64,000 nt of DNA from Eriocheir sinensis (GCF_024679095.1 NC_066522.1:16156829-16220828); one strand, 5' to 3'; counted from the first letter of the stretch, positions 20,725-31,724 are shown. Notes: generated by a model from the letters alone, not told the origin. Translations and numbers: made by a program.

Positions 20725-21400
20725 CAGACTGGTTACCTCGATTGAGCTTTCGGATAGGTTAACACAGGTAAGTTTTTTGCACTTGTTGTCCTTCGTAGAT
20801 GTTTTTTTTATCGCTAGATGGCTAAGTAAGGGAATAAGTGGAGGTGAAAAAAAAGGAAATTTGGGAGGTATACAGAAGGATGAGAGGAGGAGGAAAAGGA
20901 GCTATACACAATTATTCTCGTGGTTACCTGGACTGATCTTTCTCGTATTGGTTTTCCTGAGTGAGATTTGCGTATCTGTTGTCCTTTGTAGATGATTTTA
21001 TCGCTAAACGGATAAGTAAAGGGGAAACATGGAGATAAAAGAAGTAAATAAAGTAGGTAGAGGGGGATGAGTAAAAGTTAGTAAGTAAATTAAGGGTTTT
21101 GCGCATGCACCTGTTGTCCTTTGCAGATGTTTTGTCGCTAAACGGATAAGTAAAGGGGAAACATGGAGATAAAAGAAGGATGTTTGACGATGATTATTGG
21201 GGCGTTGTATCTTGGCGCCGCAACTGCAGGGTCATATGGCGCCGGATAAAAGAAATAAATAAAGAAAGTAGAAGGAAATGAGGAAAAGTTAGTAAGTAAA
21301 TTAAGGGTATACACAAAGAGATAAGAGGTAATAGATAAGGGAGGTAGAGGGAGATGAGGGAAGGAGGAGGAGCAGGAGGTATAAAGAAGGATAATCATAA
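20725..21400 (+). repeat. diverged tandem repeat, 3 units
   Basis: TTGTCCTT..TAGATG / TTGTCCTTTGCAGATG words near 20787, 20979 and 21115, each followed by TTTTATCGCTA.A.GG.TAAGTAA. The last two units share GGGGAAACATGGAGATAAAA. A GATTATTGGGGCGTTG..GCCGCAACTGCAGGGTCATA block at about 21190-21245 recurs, diverged, at 34.38-34.44 kb. The CAGGTAAGT at 20765 belongs to this repeat and is not exon evidence. Confidence 0.7.
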
Positions 21401-21518
21401 ACACGCACTATCACGAGAGCAATCTATCGTCGCGGGGTGTTGTGACAAGCCGATCGAAAGCGTGAAATTAAGGATGTGGAGTGTTATGACCTGGGCCAGC
21501 TAGCGCGAGGCCTCCCTG

Positions 21519-21764
21519 AACGGGCAATTACACTGGGCAAATTTTCAAACCACGATTTCCGCTGGCGTGGTTCTCCTATTTCCGTGGCTTTCTGACGTGT
21601 CCACGATCTTCCAAAGCTACGGTAAATTTCACTGAAGGCCAACGGTATTATTCACCATCAGCAGCAGCAGCAGCAATAACAAGAAACAAATGAGGATCAC
21701 GCCAGCGGAAATCGTGGTCTGACTGAAGATCCACGGAACATCTGCCCAGTGTAATAGCCCCTTT
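21519..21764. mobile_element. foldback MITE copy 2
   Basis: Same family as 16685-16941. The right end AATAGCCCCTT is followed by TA at 21765. The left end is mutated (AACGGGCAATTACAC) and the left arm lacks about 15 bp (the CCGTGGATCTTCAGT stretch present in copy 1). The centre has five CAG/GCA triplets where copy 1 has a CAT/CAG mix, so the loop microsatellite differs in length and content. Confidence 0.9.
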
Positions 21765-21909
21765 AGCCATGCAGCGCTCTGAGGAGGAACCATACGGGAG
21801 GAATGTCGCGGGCTGAAGAGGGCACACACATAGGGAACTTTCATGTCTAGTATTATCAGACAATGCAAGATGGCGCCACTATAAACACTCGCCTGCGCCA
21901 GAACGGGCT

Positions 21910-22014
21910 GGGCCGACCATCAGGCCCCACCTGGAAGAAGCCTTGGGCCGACCATCAGGCCCCACCTGGAAGAAGCCTTGGGCCGACCATCAGGCCCCAC
22001 CGGGAAGATGCCTA
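21910..22014 (+). repeat. 35-bp minisatellite, 3 copies
   Basis: GGGCCGACCATCAGGCCCCA starts at 21910, 21945 and 21980 (exact 35 bp), with near-identical units. The open frame through it is not a recognised protein. An A-run of about 26 follows at 22037. Confidence 0.95.
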
Positions 22015-22061
22015 CCGGCGCAATAGGCAACAACGTAAAAAAAAAAAAAAAAAAAAAAAAA

Positions 22062-22692
22062 AGACGCTTCCACCCCTGACAACACTTATTCTCAAAGGCC
22101 GAAAAGGAGATTAATCGAGTTCTCATTAACGTAAATGTACATGGTCCAGAGGAAGGGTCAGACTACCACAGGGTCATGAAACTACCCCTGGAAATGCCCA
22201 AAATTCCCACGAAAGCCATGTCAAATAGGTGATCTTGAGCGCCGAAATGTTCAAGAATATGGCCCCAGATTATGAAGGGTGCCGAGAGGAGGTGCTGAAA
22301 GCCTTGTCAAATAGGTGATCTTGGGCGCCGATATGTTTAAGAATATGGCCCCAGATTATGAAGGGTGCCGAGAGGAGGTGCTGAAAGCCTTGTCGAATAG
22401 GTGATCTTGAGCGCTGAAATGTTTAACCCAGCAGCTGCGGTGATCAAGTTTCTTAAAGGCTTCTCTAATCAAATTAAAGAGAAAAATCATCACTCATGCA
22501 AATCATTATATAATATATCTATGTCAGCCCATTTGTGATCAGTATATGCATCCTCTATTTTGGGTTGTTTATGTCAAGGCAAAACTTCGGCCCGTCAGTG
22601 GTACATACGCGGTAAAGTCACAAATTTGGCCCGTCGCTGGTGCCGGGTTGAGAATATGGCCCCAGATTATGAAGGATGCCGAGAGGACGTGC
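22062..22692 (+). mobile_element. Rpt-B copy with triplicated end and nested TTAA element
   Basis: Left part GACGCTTCCACC, AAGGAGATTAATCGAGTTCT, CTACCCCTGGAAATGCCC. The right end (AATAGGTGATCTTG..CGCCG..ATGTTTAAGAATATGG) is present three times at an exact 86-bp period (22221, 22307, 22393). The third copy is broken by the TTAA element and resumes at AGAATATGGCCCCAGATTAT after 22646. Confidence 0.85.
22424..22646 (-). mobile_element. TTAA-flanked (piggyBac-like) MITE, copy 2
   Basis: Left junction TTTAACCCAGCAGCTGCGG, right junction GTCGCTGGTGCCGGGTTGA. The two ends are imperfect inverted repeats starting CCC, with TTAA on the left and TTGA on the right. The interior CAAATTTGGCCCGTCGCTGG and ATCATCACTCATGC are the reverse complement of copy 1. 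No coding frame. Confidence 0.75.
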
Positions 22693-22699
22693 TTGCTTA

Positions 22700-23200
22700 C
22701 CTGTCCTCGTTTTACACACCTTGAGAGAAAAAACTGACAACGGAGAGTCCGGAAAATATGAGCGTATAGCTAGTTTAGTTAAAGGTGAGGTCTGTGCATA
22801 TCATGTTACTTCCTATACTGTATGTTTGTGGGATGGTAAAGATTGACAGCGTACGTTACTATCATTGCTGAACGGAAGTATAACGTAATAATGCAAGTTG
22901 GTCAATTAGATGACTATTCGGCCTCGATGATGGACAGATATGATGCGTAACGTCAATTGGAGATAATCTGAGGCGCATGCTTGTGATTTTATTGTCCGTT
23001 CCGGTTGGCGAGTATGGACGTTACAATATATGGAGAGCGCATCAAACAGAAGGGTCTCTCCATACCTAACCATTTGTCTAATGAGGCGGTTATGGATGTT
23101 AGGTGTACACTTCGGTCAATAAATGTGTATATAAAGAAAATCTAGACAGGTATACAAATTCATCGACAAACTAAAGAAAGGATGAAGGGCAAATGGTATA
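22700..23200. other. no supported feature
   Basis: Unique-looking AT-leaning DNA without repeats or convincing open frames. Confidence 0.45.
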
Positions 23201-23202
23201 TA

Positions 23203-23290
23203 GTGTGAAAAAAATTACAGTAAAGGAAGCAACTCAAGGGCAACAAAAAGAAAATGTAGAAAAAAGTCTGCTAATCGTAAAAAGTAAAAA
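23203..23290 (-). mobile_element. Rpt-A copy, minus strand, diverged
   Basis: AAAATTACAGTAAAGGAAGC, AACTCAAGGGCAAC, A-rich run, GTCTGCTAATCG. Lower similarity than other copies. Confidence 0.65.
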
Positions 23291-23299
23291 GTGGCCAAA

Positions 23300-24600
23300 A
23301 GAGAAGTGCACTTGACTGGAATCTCAAGGAAACTGCAAAGGAGTTTTCAAATATAAAATACAATGATCTAAACTAAGATTCTTCGAGGTAAGACTTACGA
23401 TCCTGCAGCACTGGACTGTGATAGACTATAGATATGCTCACTATGTTATCACTTGTTAAAAAAAATAACCTTAATACCAGACGGCGGGAGGATTACAGCT
23501 TTTAGTACCGCCAATTGGGATGCAAATGCGTCGTGAGGGTAATGTTTAAAAAATATGAGTGACCGGAGAAACGTTTTTAAGGATATTTGTATTTTCCATC
23601 CTTGCAAATATTCTTGGTTAGTCTACTTTACTTATTAATAGCTATAACTAACCGGAGAGAATGATCTTCACCTATATCTTGCACTGGTTAATTTGTAGTT
23701 CGTAGCTTATTTTACTTTTTTTGTATTAATACATTATCACTTTCTTGACAAACTCTAAATATATCCACTTTTATCTGACGTGTTTCCTGCCCCGAGTGTC
23801 GTGTTCACTGCAGTCTACATCCATTCAACCAGCTCCATACTGTACGTTTTAAAATCATTTCTATAACTTTGAATTTCAACTTTCCCTTAACTTACACTGC
23901 CATAAGCATGCACAAGGAAGCTTTGTTTTATGCATAATGTGTTCACGAATATAGAATAAATGACAAAATCCACAAAGAGTGTTGGGCAAGCATTATGTCA
24001 ACTCACATTAAAAGGCTACGAAATGGTTGTTATGCGATGAACTAATCCTCACCAGCATAGCAATGAGAATGATGTTCCAGGAGTGAGAGTTACACGACAA
24101 TTATCAGGAAACATTGATTTTGAAGTCATGCAAATGTTGCCGGTGGGACAATCCGAATGACAAATGCATTCAAGATATTCAAATGATATTGTTTTCAAAA
24201 GGTGAGGTTTGAGGACTGAACGGTGAAAGCTTCAAGGCAAGGTCGGTATATTACAAACATAAATGAAAACCTATACATTACATTACCTCACAGCATTGCC
24301 AGCCAAAGTTTAGCATCTCTCTCAGAAATTGGTTGAAAAACGTCTCCTCTCCACACTATATACGGGTAAAGTGTAGGCTACGCACTGAGGTTCATCATCA
24401 GCCTCCCAGAATCTTCAATTTATGTTGTTTCCAAGAAATTTTAATAAACACTATAAAGCTCAAGTTAAGGTTATTACTGAGAAAACAAGCCATGACAACA
24501 GGACTCTTGTATACATGATTGTGGAATAAGGAATCTGTATCCTAGCGCGCTGTTTCTTTATAAGCAATACAGAAAATAACGTACCGAAAGGGTTATCAAT
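23300..24600. other. no supported feature (quiet AT-rich stretch)
   Basis: About 1.3 kb of AT-rich, low-repeat DNA. It is the longest repeat-free stretch and precedes the protein-like frame at 24.63 kb. Confidence 0.45.
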
Positions 24601-24631
24601 ATACTGGTTAGTGTTGCCTTGTTGCATCCTC

Positions 24632-24811
24632 CTCGAAGTAGTTAAAAAAAATCATTGGAAGAAAGATTACGAGCACGGGCAGGCTATTCTAGGGCTTATC
24701 AGTGAAGTGGGTGAAAGTGAAGATGCTGGTTATTTCTTGTACCGGGACGTTGATCATTTATTTAAAGGGCTGAAAGACAAAATCCAAAATCAGACAACGA
24801 GAGAGATGTGA
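24632..24811 (+). CDS. protein-like open frame, possible terminal exon or relic
   Basis: From about 24640 the plus strand reads NHWKKDYEHGQAILGLISE, then a charged stretch ending QNQTTREM and a TGA at 24809-24811. Composition is balanced (Lys, Asp, Glu, Leu, Gly), unlike almost every other frame in the window. TCCTCCTCGAAG just upstream could be a weak acceptor. The first Met (24611) precedes a region that does not look coding. I do not recognise the family. It could be the last exon of a gene, a transposon relic, or chance. Confidence 0.3.
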   Translation, partial: LEVVKKNHWKKDYEHGQAILGLISEVGESEDAGYFLYRDVDHLFKGLKDKIQNQTTREM

Positions 24812-24919
24812 GGAAAGCTTCTGGTATAATGGATTCCCTTTAGCCCTCGAAGTTTCAGTCTCGATATTTAGTTGTTTATCAGCGTCTTATTTCCCTGTTT
24901 CCGTATAACTGTGTCTTCA

Positions 24920-25160
24920 TCACGTTGACAATGGTTCCCCACTTCCCTTTTTTTGTCCACCCCTTTTTTTCCTGCCCTTTGCCTCCTTTCTTCCCACGCC
25001 CATCGCCCTCCCTCTCTGCCGTCTGCCCTTTATCATTTTCACTCGACCTTTGGACTTTCCCCTCCCCCTTAAATGGCTACTACCCCTACTACTACTGACA
25101 CGCACACACGCACACACACACACATCACACACACACACACACACACACAAAAAAAAAAAA
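24920..25160. repeat. C/T-rich and (CA)n stretch
   Basis: Pyrimidine-rich lead-in, then CACACACACA runs at about 25097-25150 and an A-run. It starts the C-rich domain to the right. Confidence 0.85.
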
Positions 25161-25960
25161 ACACTCCCCAGTCTCACCACACCTCGCGCTCCGCCCAAAG
25201 TCCACAAGCTTACCGCCCCCTCTTCCACTTCACTCCGCCCTTCCTGCTCCACCAAAACCCTCCCTACCCTGCCTCGACGTCCTATGCACTCGCCCTTGCC
25301 ATCCCCTCCTCCTTCCCTGCCACCCCACGCACCCAACGTCTACACCCCCTGCCCCCCCCCCTCGCCCCACCATACCCCTGCCGCCTATACACAATCTCCA
25401 CCCTCCTCACCTCATTTTTCTCCCCTCTACAACTCCCCTGTCGCCCACCCCTGTCGACCCCTTCTCGTCTCACCTTCCTATCCTCTAGATCCCCCCTGCC
25501 CCCTTTCTTTATCTCGCTTTTCCCGCTCTGCAATCCCAGCAACCCACCCCTGCCGCCCACCCCTGCTCCCCCTCTGCACCTCACCCTTCCCGCTCTCCAA
25601 CACCCCCTCCCCACACCCCAACTCCCCTTCCACACTAAACAACATCCCTGCCGCCCACCCCTGCTCCTCCTCCGCACCTCACCTCCTCCCGCTCTACCAA
25701 ACCCTGCCAACACCCCATCTCAACAACACCCCTGCCACCCCCCTCCCTACCTCACCTTCCCCGCTCTACAACACCCCTGCCGCCCCCTCTCCCTCCCCAC
25801 CCCGCCTTCCAAGATCCACAATACCTCTGCCACCCCCCACCCCCTTCACCTGCCCCGCTCCACCACCACCCTGCCGCCCTCATCCCTACCCCGCCCTTTA
25901 AGATCTACAACACCCCTGCCGCCCCCCTCCCCACCCCGCCTCCTCCGTCCCGCCAGCGCC
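25160..25960 (+). repeat. C-rich degenerate minisatellite
   Basis: Words CCCCTGCCGCCCACCCCTG, CCGCTCTACAACACCCCTGC and CTCACCTTCCC recur at irregular 40-75-bp spacing for about 800 bp. Plus-strand frames of 283 and 337 aa are Pro/Ser/Thr-rich translations with no domain. G-quadruplex potential is on the minus strand. Confidence 0.85.
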
Positions 25961-25974
25961 CCTCCGCCCACCTG

Positions 25975-26200
25975 CCCTTCCCGTGGGCGCCATATACGGG
26001 CGCGGCGGGCACTGGGCACACACACACCGGCCGTCCGTGTCCCTGGGTGGCGCCTCCGCCCCGCCAGACGCCCTGCTGCATATTAAAGGCCGGCCTCGGC
26101 AGGGACAGGAAATAATTTGCTGTAATTACAGGGCGTGGCAACCCAAACTCCGGCTTGGGCCTCGACCGCCCTATTGGCAGGACCCTCCCTGCTGATGCCA
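25975..26200. promoter_or_regulatory. GC-rich patch with CCAAT-like and AT-core words
   Basis: Contains CGCCATATACGGGCGC, GCATATTAAAGGCCGG and CTATTGGCA (inverted CCAAT). The sequence is distinct from the flanking C-rich repeats. A promoter is possible, but there is no linked gene. 26200-26630 to the right has G-rich low complexity and no supported gene. Confidence 0.2.
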
Positions 26201-26633
26201 TATGTGGGGTGCCTACTTTTGGGAAGAGCAGGATGAGCAGGAGTTCAGGCGCTCTATTTTCAGGAACAGTGTCTTGTTAGCAGGGCGATGTTATTCTGGA
26301 GGAGATGACGAGCTGAGGACTGCGTGTGTGTGAGGCAAACGTGTCTCAAGGGAGGGAGTGAGGCGGCGAGGAAGGGGGTGGAGGAGAGGGTCGGGGCGGG
26401 GAGGGGCACGAGGAGGAAGGGAGGCAGACTCATTTTTCATTCTGTTGAGCGTGAGCGGCGCGCACCACACTGGCCTATCTCTCCTCGGGCCGGTAATTGG
26501 CTGTGTGTGACCTGACTTCCCTCTCCCTCCCACGGGGCGCCGCAGGGGGATCGGGGGTTGAGGGAAGGGGGGAGAAGGGCACGTCAGTCAGTTATACCCG
26601 GCGGCGGTGCTTGGAACTGAAATGGTGACGTCA

Positions 26634-26636
<3 letters not shown>

Positions 26637-26683
<47 letters not shown>
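26637..26683. repeat. (GT)n microsatellite
   Basis: About 23 GT units. Confidence 0.97.
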
Positions 26684-26829
26684 ATAATATCCGGTTAATT
26701 GACGTATAACCCTAAAATATAGACAATAAGTGGAAGAGGAAAGTTGCATTGAAGTAAAAAAAATGCAAAGTGAAATGTCAAGTCCAAAGTGGAGGAATGA
26801 TGTGTTAATGATATGTTTGTTTGTTTGTT

Positions 26830-26833
<4 letters not shown>

Positions 26834-26894
<61 letters not shown>
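26834..26894. repeat. (TG)n microsatellite
   Basis: About 30 TG units. It faces the inverted CA array 75 bp away. Confidence 0.97.
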
Positions 26895-26896
<2 letters not shown>

Positions 26897-26966
26897 TCGC
26901 CCACATGACGGCAGAGTACGTGAGCCGACTACTTATGGTTCTAATACGCATCCTGAAGGTATCCAG

Positions 26967-27030
<64 letters not shown>
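26967..27030. repeat. (CA)n microsatellite
   Basis: About 31 CA units, complementary to the TG array at 26834-26894. The 70-100-aa frames spanning both are Val/Cys or His/Thr artefacts. Confidence 0.97.
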
Positions 27031-27032
<2 letters not shown>

Positions 27033-27167
27033 CACTAACACATCATTCCTCCATGCACTCTACATTTTTTTTTGTTCTTTTTTTTTTACCTCAATGCAAC
27101 GTTCTTTATCTACCTATTGTTGTATATTTTCGGCTTTTACGTCAATTAACCGGATACTATTATCATT

Positions 27168-27197
27168 ACACACACACACACACGCACACACACACAG
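27168..27197. repeat. (CA)n microsatellite
   Basis: Short CA run with one G interruption. 27200-27690 has no supported feature beyond a (CCA)n stretch near 27272-27290. Confidence 0.93.
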
Positions 27198-27690
27198 TAA
27201 CGAGACGGACACATTTGGCGGCGGAAGGAAGAGCCAAGTGCGTCACGGTGACACCTCAGGACTGAATCAGCGACCACCACCACCACCGCCGCCGCGCCAC
27301 ACCCCCTTCCCCTTTCTTCTTTCTTCTTTGCGTCCCTCCTTTGTCTGCCTCCCGTCATCAGCATGCACGCGAGGTTCACATATACTCATGACTAAATAGG
27401 TTCGTGTCGTTCCGTCCGGTTAAGTTTTTTTTTCCTCGAGTACGACCATTTCTGGGAAGGGCTCGTGGTTATGAATATATTATGGTAGAGTTAAGCGTGT
27501 TTGTTTTCCTGATGTATGAGTGTTTGAATGTAGGCGAGGAGATTTATGACCGGATGAGCGAAACGTTTCGTGTTTGAACGTTTTATTTGTTTAGACAGAA
27601 GCAGTATACGGATTGTTAAGGGCAGGAAACGTAGGAGACGACAAGCGTTATTTCCTGATGAACGAAGGATGGACAAGGAAAACATATCGA

Positions 27691-28026
27691 TTTTTTTTTT
27701 TTTTTAGGTGCTACGACTATATATAGCGCCGAAAGGATTCCTTCAGGGGTCTCTTCGACGACCCCAGCCCGTTGGTGGCTAGGGCGAATTTTATTTATAG
27801 AGCTGTCGTGGTATATCTTGCTTGGCCCATGCTGCCCCCCCGGTGCTCCTCTTGACTAAAGTCGCAAAAGTTAGGGTTGATCGAAGATATGCGCAGCATG
27901 TGCATGGGTAACCTTCCGCCACTCAGCGATGGTTTGAAAAATCAGTGTGTGTTGGTGGGACTCGAACCTAGGTCCACGGGCTCACCGCGCCCTCACGACA
28001 ACCACTCTGCCACCACCTCCCCTAAT
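27691..28026 (-). mobile_element. tRNA-derived SINE, near full length
   Basis: Read on the minus strand it starts in a tRNA-like head: A-box TGGCAGAGTGG (28002-28012) and B-box GGTTCGAGTCC (27958-27968), the two internal RNA polymerase III promoter boxes. An unrelated body of about 230 bp follows, with CAACCCTAACTTTTGCGAC and TTTAGTCAAGAGGAGC, and a 15-nt A tail (T-run 27691-27705 on plus). Not a functional tRNA, because no acceptor stem closes. A second, diverged copy is at 54.6 kb. No clear target duplication. Confidence 0.88.
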
Positions 28027-28029
28027 ATA

Positions 28030-28460
28030 GTTGGTGAGACCACTGAATGACATCACAGTAAATGTCGCTGTCGTCGGTCATGGGTGAATAGTCTCAACGC
28101 TAACCGGCTCTTCCCGGCACCAGTGTACCAAACCCCTCACGCAGACAGAATTTCCAATGCAATTGGAAGCAGAAACAGCAACAGGACCTCACTTTATCTG
28201 CCCATAGGAAGCCTTGCCCTTCACCCGCTGTGCCTGCCCGAGGAGCCGTCACACGTCAGCCTCGTCATCTCCGTCACGGCTAATCGGCACAAAGTGGGCC
28301 TGACAGCCGCGTGGCATCATCAAAAGACTTTTGTCCTCTAATCAAGCCTCGCTGTGTGACCTTAAGCGTGTTATTGGTCTAATAATGGATCCACGCGGAG
28401 ACCCCGCCATTGTTAGCGACTTCCCCCCCCCCACCCCCCCACCCCACCCACCCTGCACGT
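28030..28460. other. mixed, possibly unique DNA; no gene called
   Basis: Balanced composition with several TAAT-containing words (GGCTAATCGG, CTCTAATCAAGC, GGTCTAATAATGG near 28265-28390). The 85-aa plus frame has no recognised domain. A C-run follows at 28424-28450. Confidence 0.25.
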
Positions 28461-28680
28461 CGTGGCGCTGCTCATATTTAAAGCTAGACATAGACTGATA
28501 TAGATAGATAAATAGACAGACAGACAGATAGAGAGAGATGTGTAAAGCTTTAGATATTTATATAACACGCATAGCAAGGATGGACGGTATTTGACGTTAA
28601 TGAGAAACACAAGTTCTGATGTACAGTGATGACGAGGCAGATATGTAAACGGTGTTGGGTTAATGATCAAACAAAAACTA

Positions 28681-28683
<3 letters not shown>

Positions 28684-28770
<87 letters not shown>
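28684..28770. repeat. (GA)n microsatellite, about 43 units
   Basis: Perfect GA run ending in GGGGGGAGGGGGGG. 28771-29750 to the right has no supported feature; the 92-aa plus frame there is unrecognised. Confidence 0.97.
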
Positions 28771-28774
<4 letters not shown>

Positions 28775-29756
28775 AGGGGGGGTAGGGGGGATGATAAATT
28801 ACAGTGGATCACCGTAGCGCCGCGCGTCCACAGCGGGAGGAAAATGGTGTTTGCAAAGACATCAACGCAAGAGCTTCGCTTTTGTCTCGGGAGTGAACTT
28901 GACGAATACTCTCTTTTTATACACCTTTCGTCTGTGGGCCGTCAAGCATAGCCCTTAATATCGGAGAATAAGAGCGCTATTAATAATGAAAAAAAGTTAT
29001 ACCATTGTCATTTAAGTGAAGAATGAGCACGATAAAGTCATGAATCCTACTGCCACATCACAGGATCCCTAATACTAAAAGAAGAATAAGAAAATATACA
29101 CAACACACCGCATGACGAATGAACCGTGGGCAGGATGTGGGAGTGTTCCAGGCACCAAAACGTTATGATAACAGTTTTCCTGACACATAAGTTTGCTGGT
29201 GTTTATTTGTTGCATTCAGATACCATATACACTAAGGTTGGCCTCTCATAATTATAAAAAAAAAGTTGTAAGTACGTGCATGGCAGTAAAACATCATCTC
29301 CCCCTCAAAAATAGAATGGAAATAGACGGACAACGACGAACGTATTATCGTCCTCCTCGCTACACGCGGAGACGGGCGATAAATATGAACGAGGTGTGTG
29401 TCGGCGCGGCGGGGCGGGAGAGGCGAGTGGGAAATTCAGGCGAGGTTCTCTCCTTACGACTCATTATGTAAACTTCCTGCCGCCCGCTGGCTGAGCCGAG
29501 GCTGGGCGGCGGCATTCGTCGTTAAAAAAACTAGCAGCAACCCAAACACCAGCGACCATGTTAGTTTTTTCTTCAACTTTCATCATTGTGTTGACTTTGT
29601 TGCCAATTGAATGCCTTTCCACCTCGTAAGAAGACATGTGCGACATAAGAAACTCACTAGAATTCTTTCCACCACCAAACGCTGTGACGTCATAGATTTT
29701 GCCACGTGAATGTAAATGTCACAATGAAGCAGAAGGATAAGAAGAAACTACAATCC

Positions 29757-29958
29757 CCGTATTCTGAGACGCTTTCGGTTCTCAAAACAAATATTTCCCA
29801 AGGCCACAAAGGAGATTAGACAAGTTCTCATGAGCTTTTCACGTTCATGGTGCAGAGCCCTTGTCAGACTTTCACTAGGCTCATGAAACTACCTATAGAG
29901 ATACCTATATCCTCTACAAAAGCCTTAGCAAATGTGGCTGTATGAGTCTTGAAATGTT
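29757..29958 (+). mobile_element. Rpt-B copy, compact and complete
   Basis: CGTATTCTGAGACGCTTTCGG to CTTGAAATGTTTGAAAATATG, about 200 bp, uninterrupted, with all landmarks (AAGGAGATTAGACAAGTTCT, CACGTTCATGGTGCAG, AAACTACCTATAG, AAAGCCTTAGCAAATG). Useful as a family reference. Confidence 0.88.
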
Positions 29959-30044
29959 TGAAAATATGTGCCTTATATTTAGCTTTGTTTAGTTTAGTCG
30001 ACCTGTCTGTGCAGATCAAATCATGCCCGTCACTCGCACCGGTG

Positions 30045-30605
30045 TCGTGTTCCTGGCTGCCCCCCTGTTCCTAGCTGTCCCCCATTTATTTACAAACAAA
30101 AGGCGGATCGCTCTGAACACGGAACCGTGTACGCAGCTGGTCACGTGTAGTAGGTACATGGCTGTCCCCCCCCCCCCCCCCACGGTGTTTTCCAGCACGG
30201 GAGGGCATGTTGTTTTATTCTTTCATAGGAAAAACATTCATGAATCCAGTATACAGCGCTTTATTTTGTAATAACTGAAGTGAAAGGTAAATAAATAGCC
30301 TTCATGCAGTGATTCATTAGGTAAATTTACGGGAAACAGGATCTTGCTATTTTCAAAATAAAAATGTCTTGATGTACATATGCTGGCCCGTAATTTTGGC
30401 AGATTTTTTTGGGGGGGGTGTTGAGGGCATCATAGGCTCATGGGGGGAGAAGGGTGGCGAACGAAGTGAGCAAAGCCATGCTGTCGGGGGATGCGTGATA
30501 ACAGCTCTGTTTATCAACAAGTCTTTGTTTGTTTACATTCGCTTCTGAGCATGCGCAGATCGCGGGAGGGTAGCTAGGAACAGGGGGACAGCCAGTAACG
30601 ATGCC
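30045..30605. repeat. inverted short repeat pair
   Basis: CTGTTCCTAGCTGTCCCCC near 30065 has an inverted partner at 30572-30600 (GCTAGGAACAGGGGGACAGC). Matching extends to about 24 of 26 bases. A GAGCATGCGCAG word (NRF1-like) lies beside the right arm. The intervening DNA is not obviously a transposon. Possibly a degraded foldback element. Confidence 0.5.
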
Positions 30606-30724
30606 AGAGATCACAATTTGTTTCTGGGGAAAAACGTTCCAGGTAAACACGAGGTTTCCCTGAGTTATACCTCGTGGAAGCGTTTCGGGGATCCAGCCCC
30701 TCCTGACACGCATCGATCTGGGGC

Positions 30725-30830
30725 CCGCACGCCCTCCTGAGCCGCGCCGCAGGGGAGGGGGGGGTAGAGACGGGGGAGACAAGGGGTAAGGAGGGGGGAG
30801 GGAGGGAGGGAGGAAGTGAAAAGGCTCGAT
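30725..30830. repeat. G-rich low-complexity stretch
   Basis: GGGGAGGGGGGGGTAG and GGAGGGAGGGAGGG words. The Pro-rich minus frame is an artefact. Confidence 0.8.
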
Positions 30831-30868
30831 GATGAGTTTTGTTGATTACTAGGGAGAGGAGGACGAGG

Positions 30869-30932
<64 letters not shown>
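30869..30932. repeat. (GT)n microsatellite
   Basis: About 31 GT units followed by GCGCGCGCG. 30960-31720 has no supported feature. Confidence 0.97.
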
Positions 30933-30933
<1 letters not shown>

Positions 30934-31724
30934 CGCGCGCGCGTGTCAATAAGCAAATATGAGTTATGTTTAATGCCATCAACGAGTCAAGCACTTATAC
31001 CCTTGATGTAATTGTTTGCATAGCTCCGGCACAGTCTGTCAAGCCGAAGCACAGACAGACATTATAAGTTTCACGGCCATGCGCTATATCCTCAAGCCAT
31101 TAGGAAAAGAAAAATCATAATGGCTTCGTCACACATCAACAAATATTTACTGTGCATGGTGTCTCTTCGCTATCAAACCAATACGAAGATAAATATTTAA
31201 TGGATCCATCATCTAATTATCCTCCAGAACGGCTGTGGTGACTGGCTGTTAATTCTGCGCTATGAAGTGATAGGCCTTAGGCAATTTTGTTCGTTCATAT
31301 CGGGGAAAGGAAAAAAATAAAATACTAAAGTTAATGACGAGAAATGTGAAAAAATGTTGGCCAATTCGTACGCTCCACTAAAATAAGTAAGCTCATATAT
31401 GAAGAAGAAAAAAACATGGAGAACTGAACTGAGATAAAAAAAAAAGAATAATGCATCGTTATAATAAAGTTTAATAATCAAGCTTTAATGGCAGTAAGCT
31501 GGTGTGACTGCTCTGCGCCGTAAATTATTATGCATTCTACCGGGGCTGCTGGTGCGTGGGAGAGTTGTGCTGCAGAGGGCGAGGGAGGGGGTGAGGCATG
31601 GGCAGGGGGTGGGCAAGGATGGGGGGCATGGGGTAGGTAGCCAGGACAAGACAAGAGGCGTCAAACAGGTTTATACACTACTGGGTCCTTGGCGCTTAGG
31701 GACAATCCTCCTTATCGTTAAACT

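Noticed and set aside
20708..20770. exon ending at CAG|GTAAGT (20765)
   Set aside because: The site lies in a diverged tandem repeat whose other units lack the donor; the upstream acceptor is weak.
25050..26086. 283- and 337-aa plus-strand frames, Pro/Ser-rich
   Set aside because: The C-rich minisatellite is open in several frames at once; no signal, domain or splice support.
27945..28026. functional tRNA gene
   Set aside because: A- and B-boxes are present, but the acceptor stem does not close and the sequence continues into a SINE body with an A tail.
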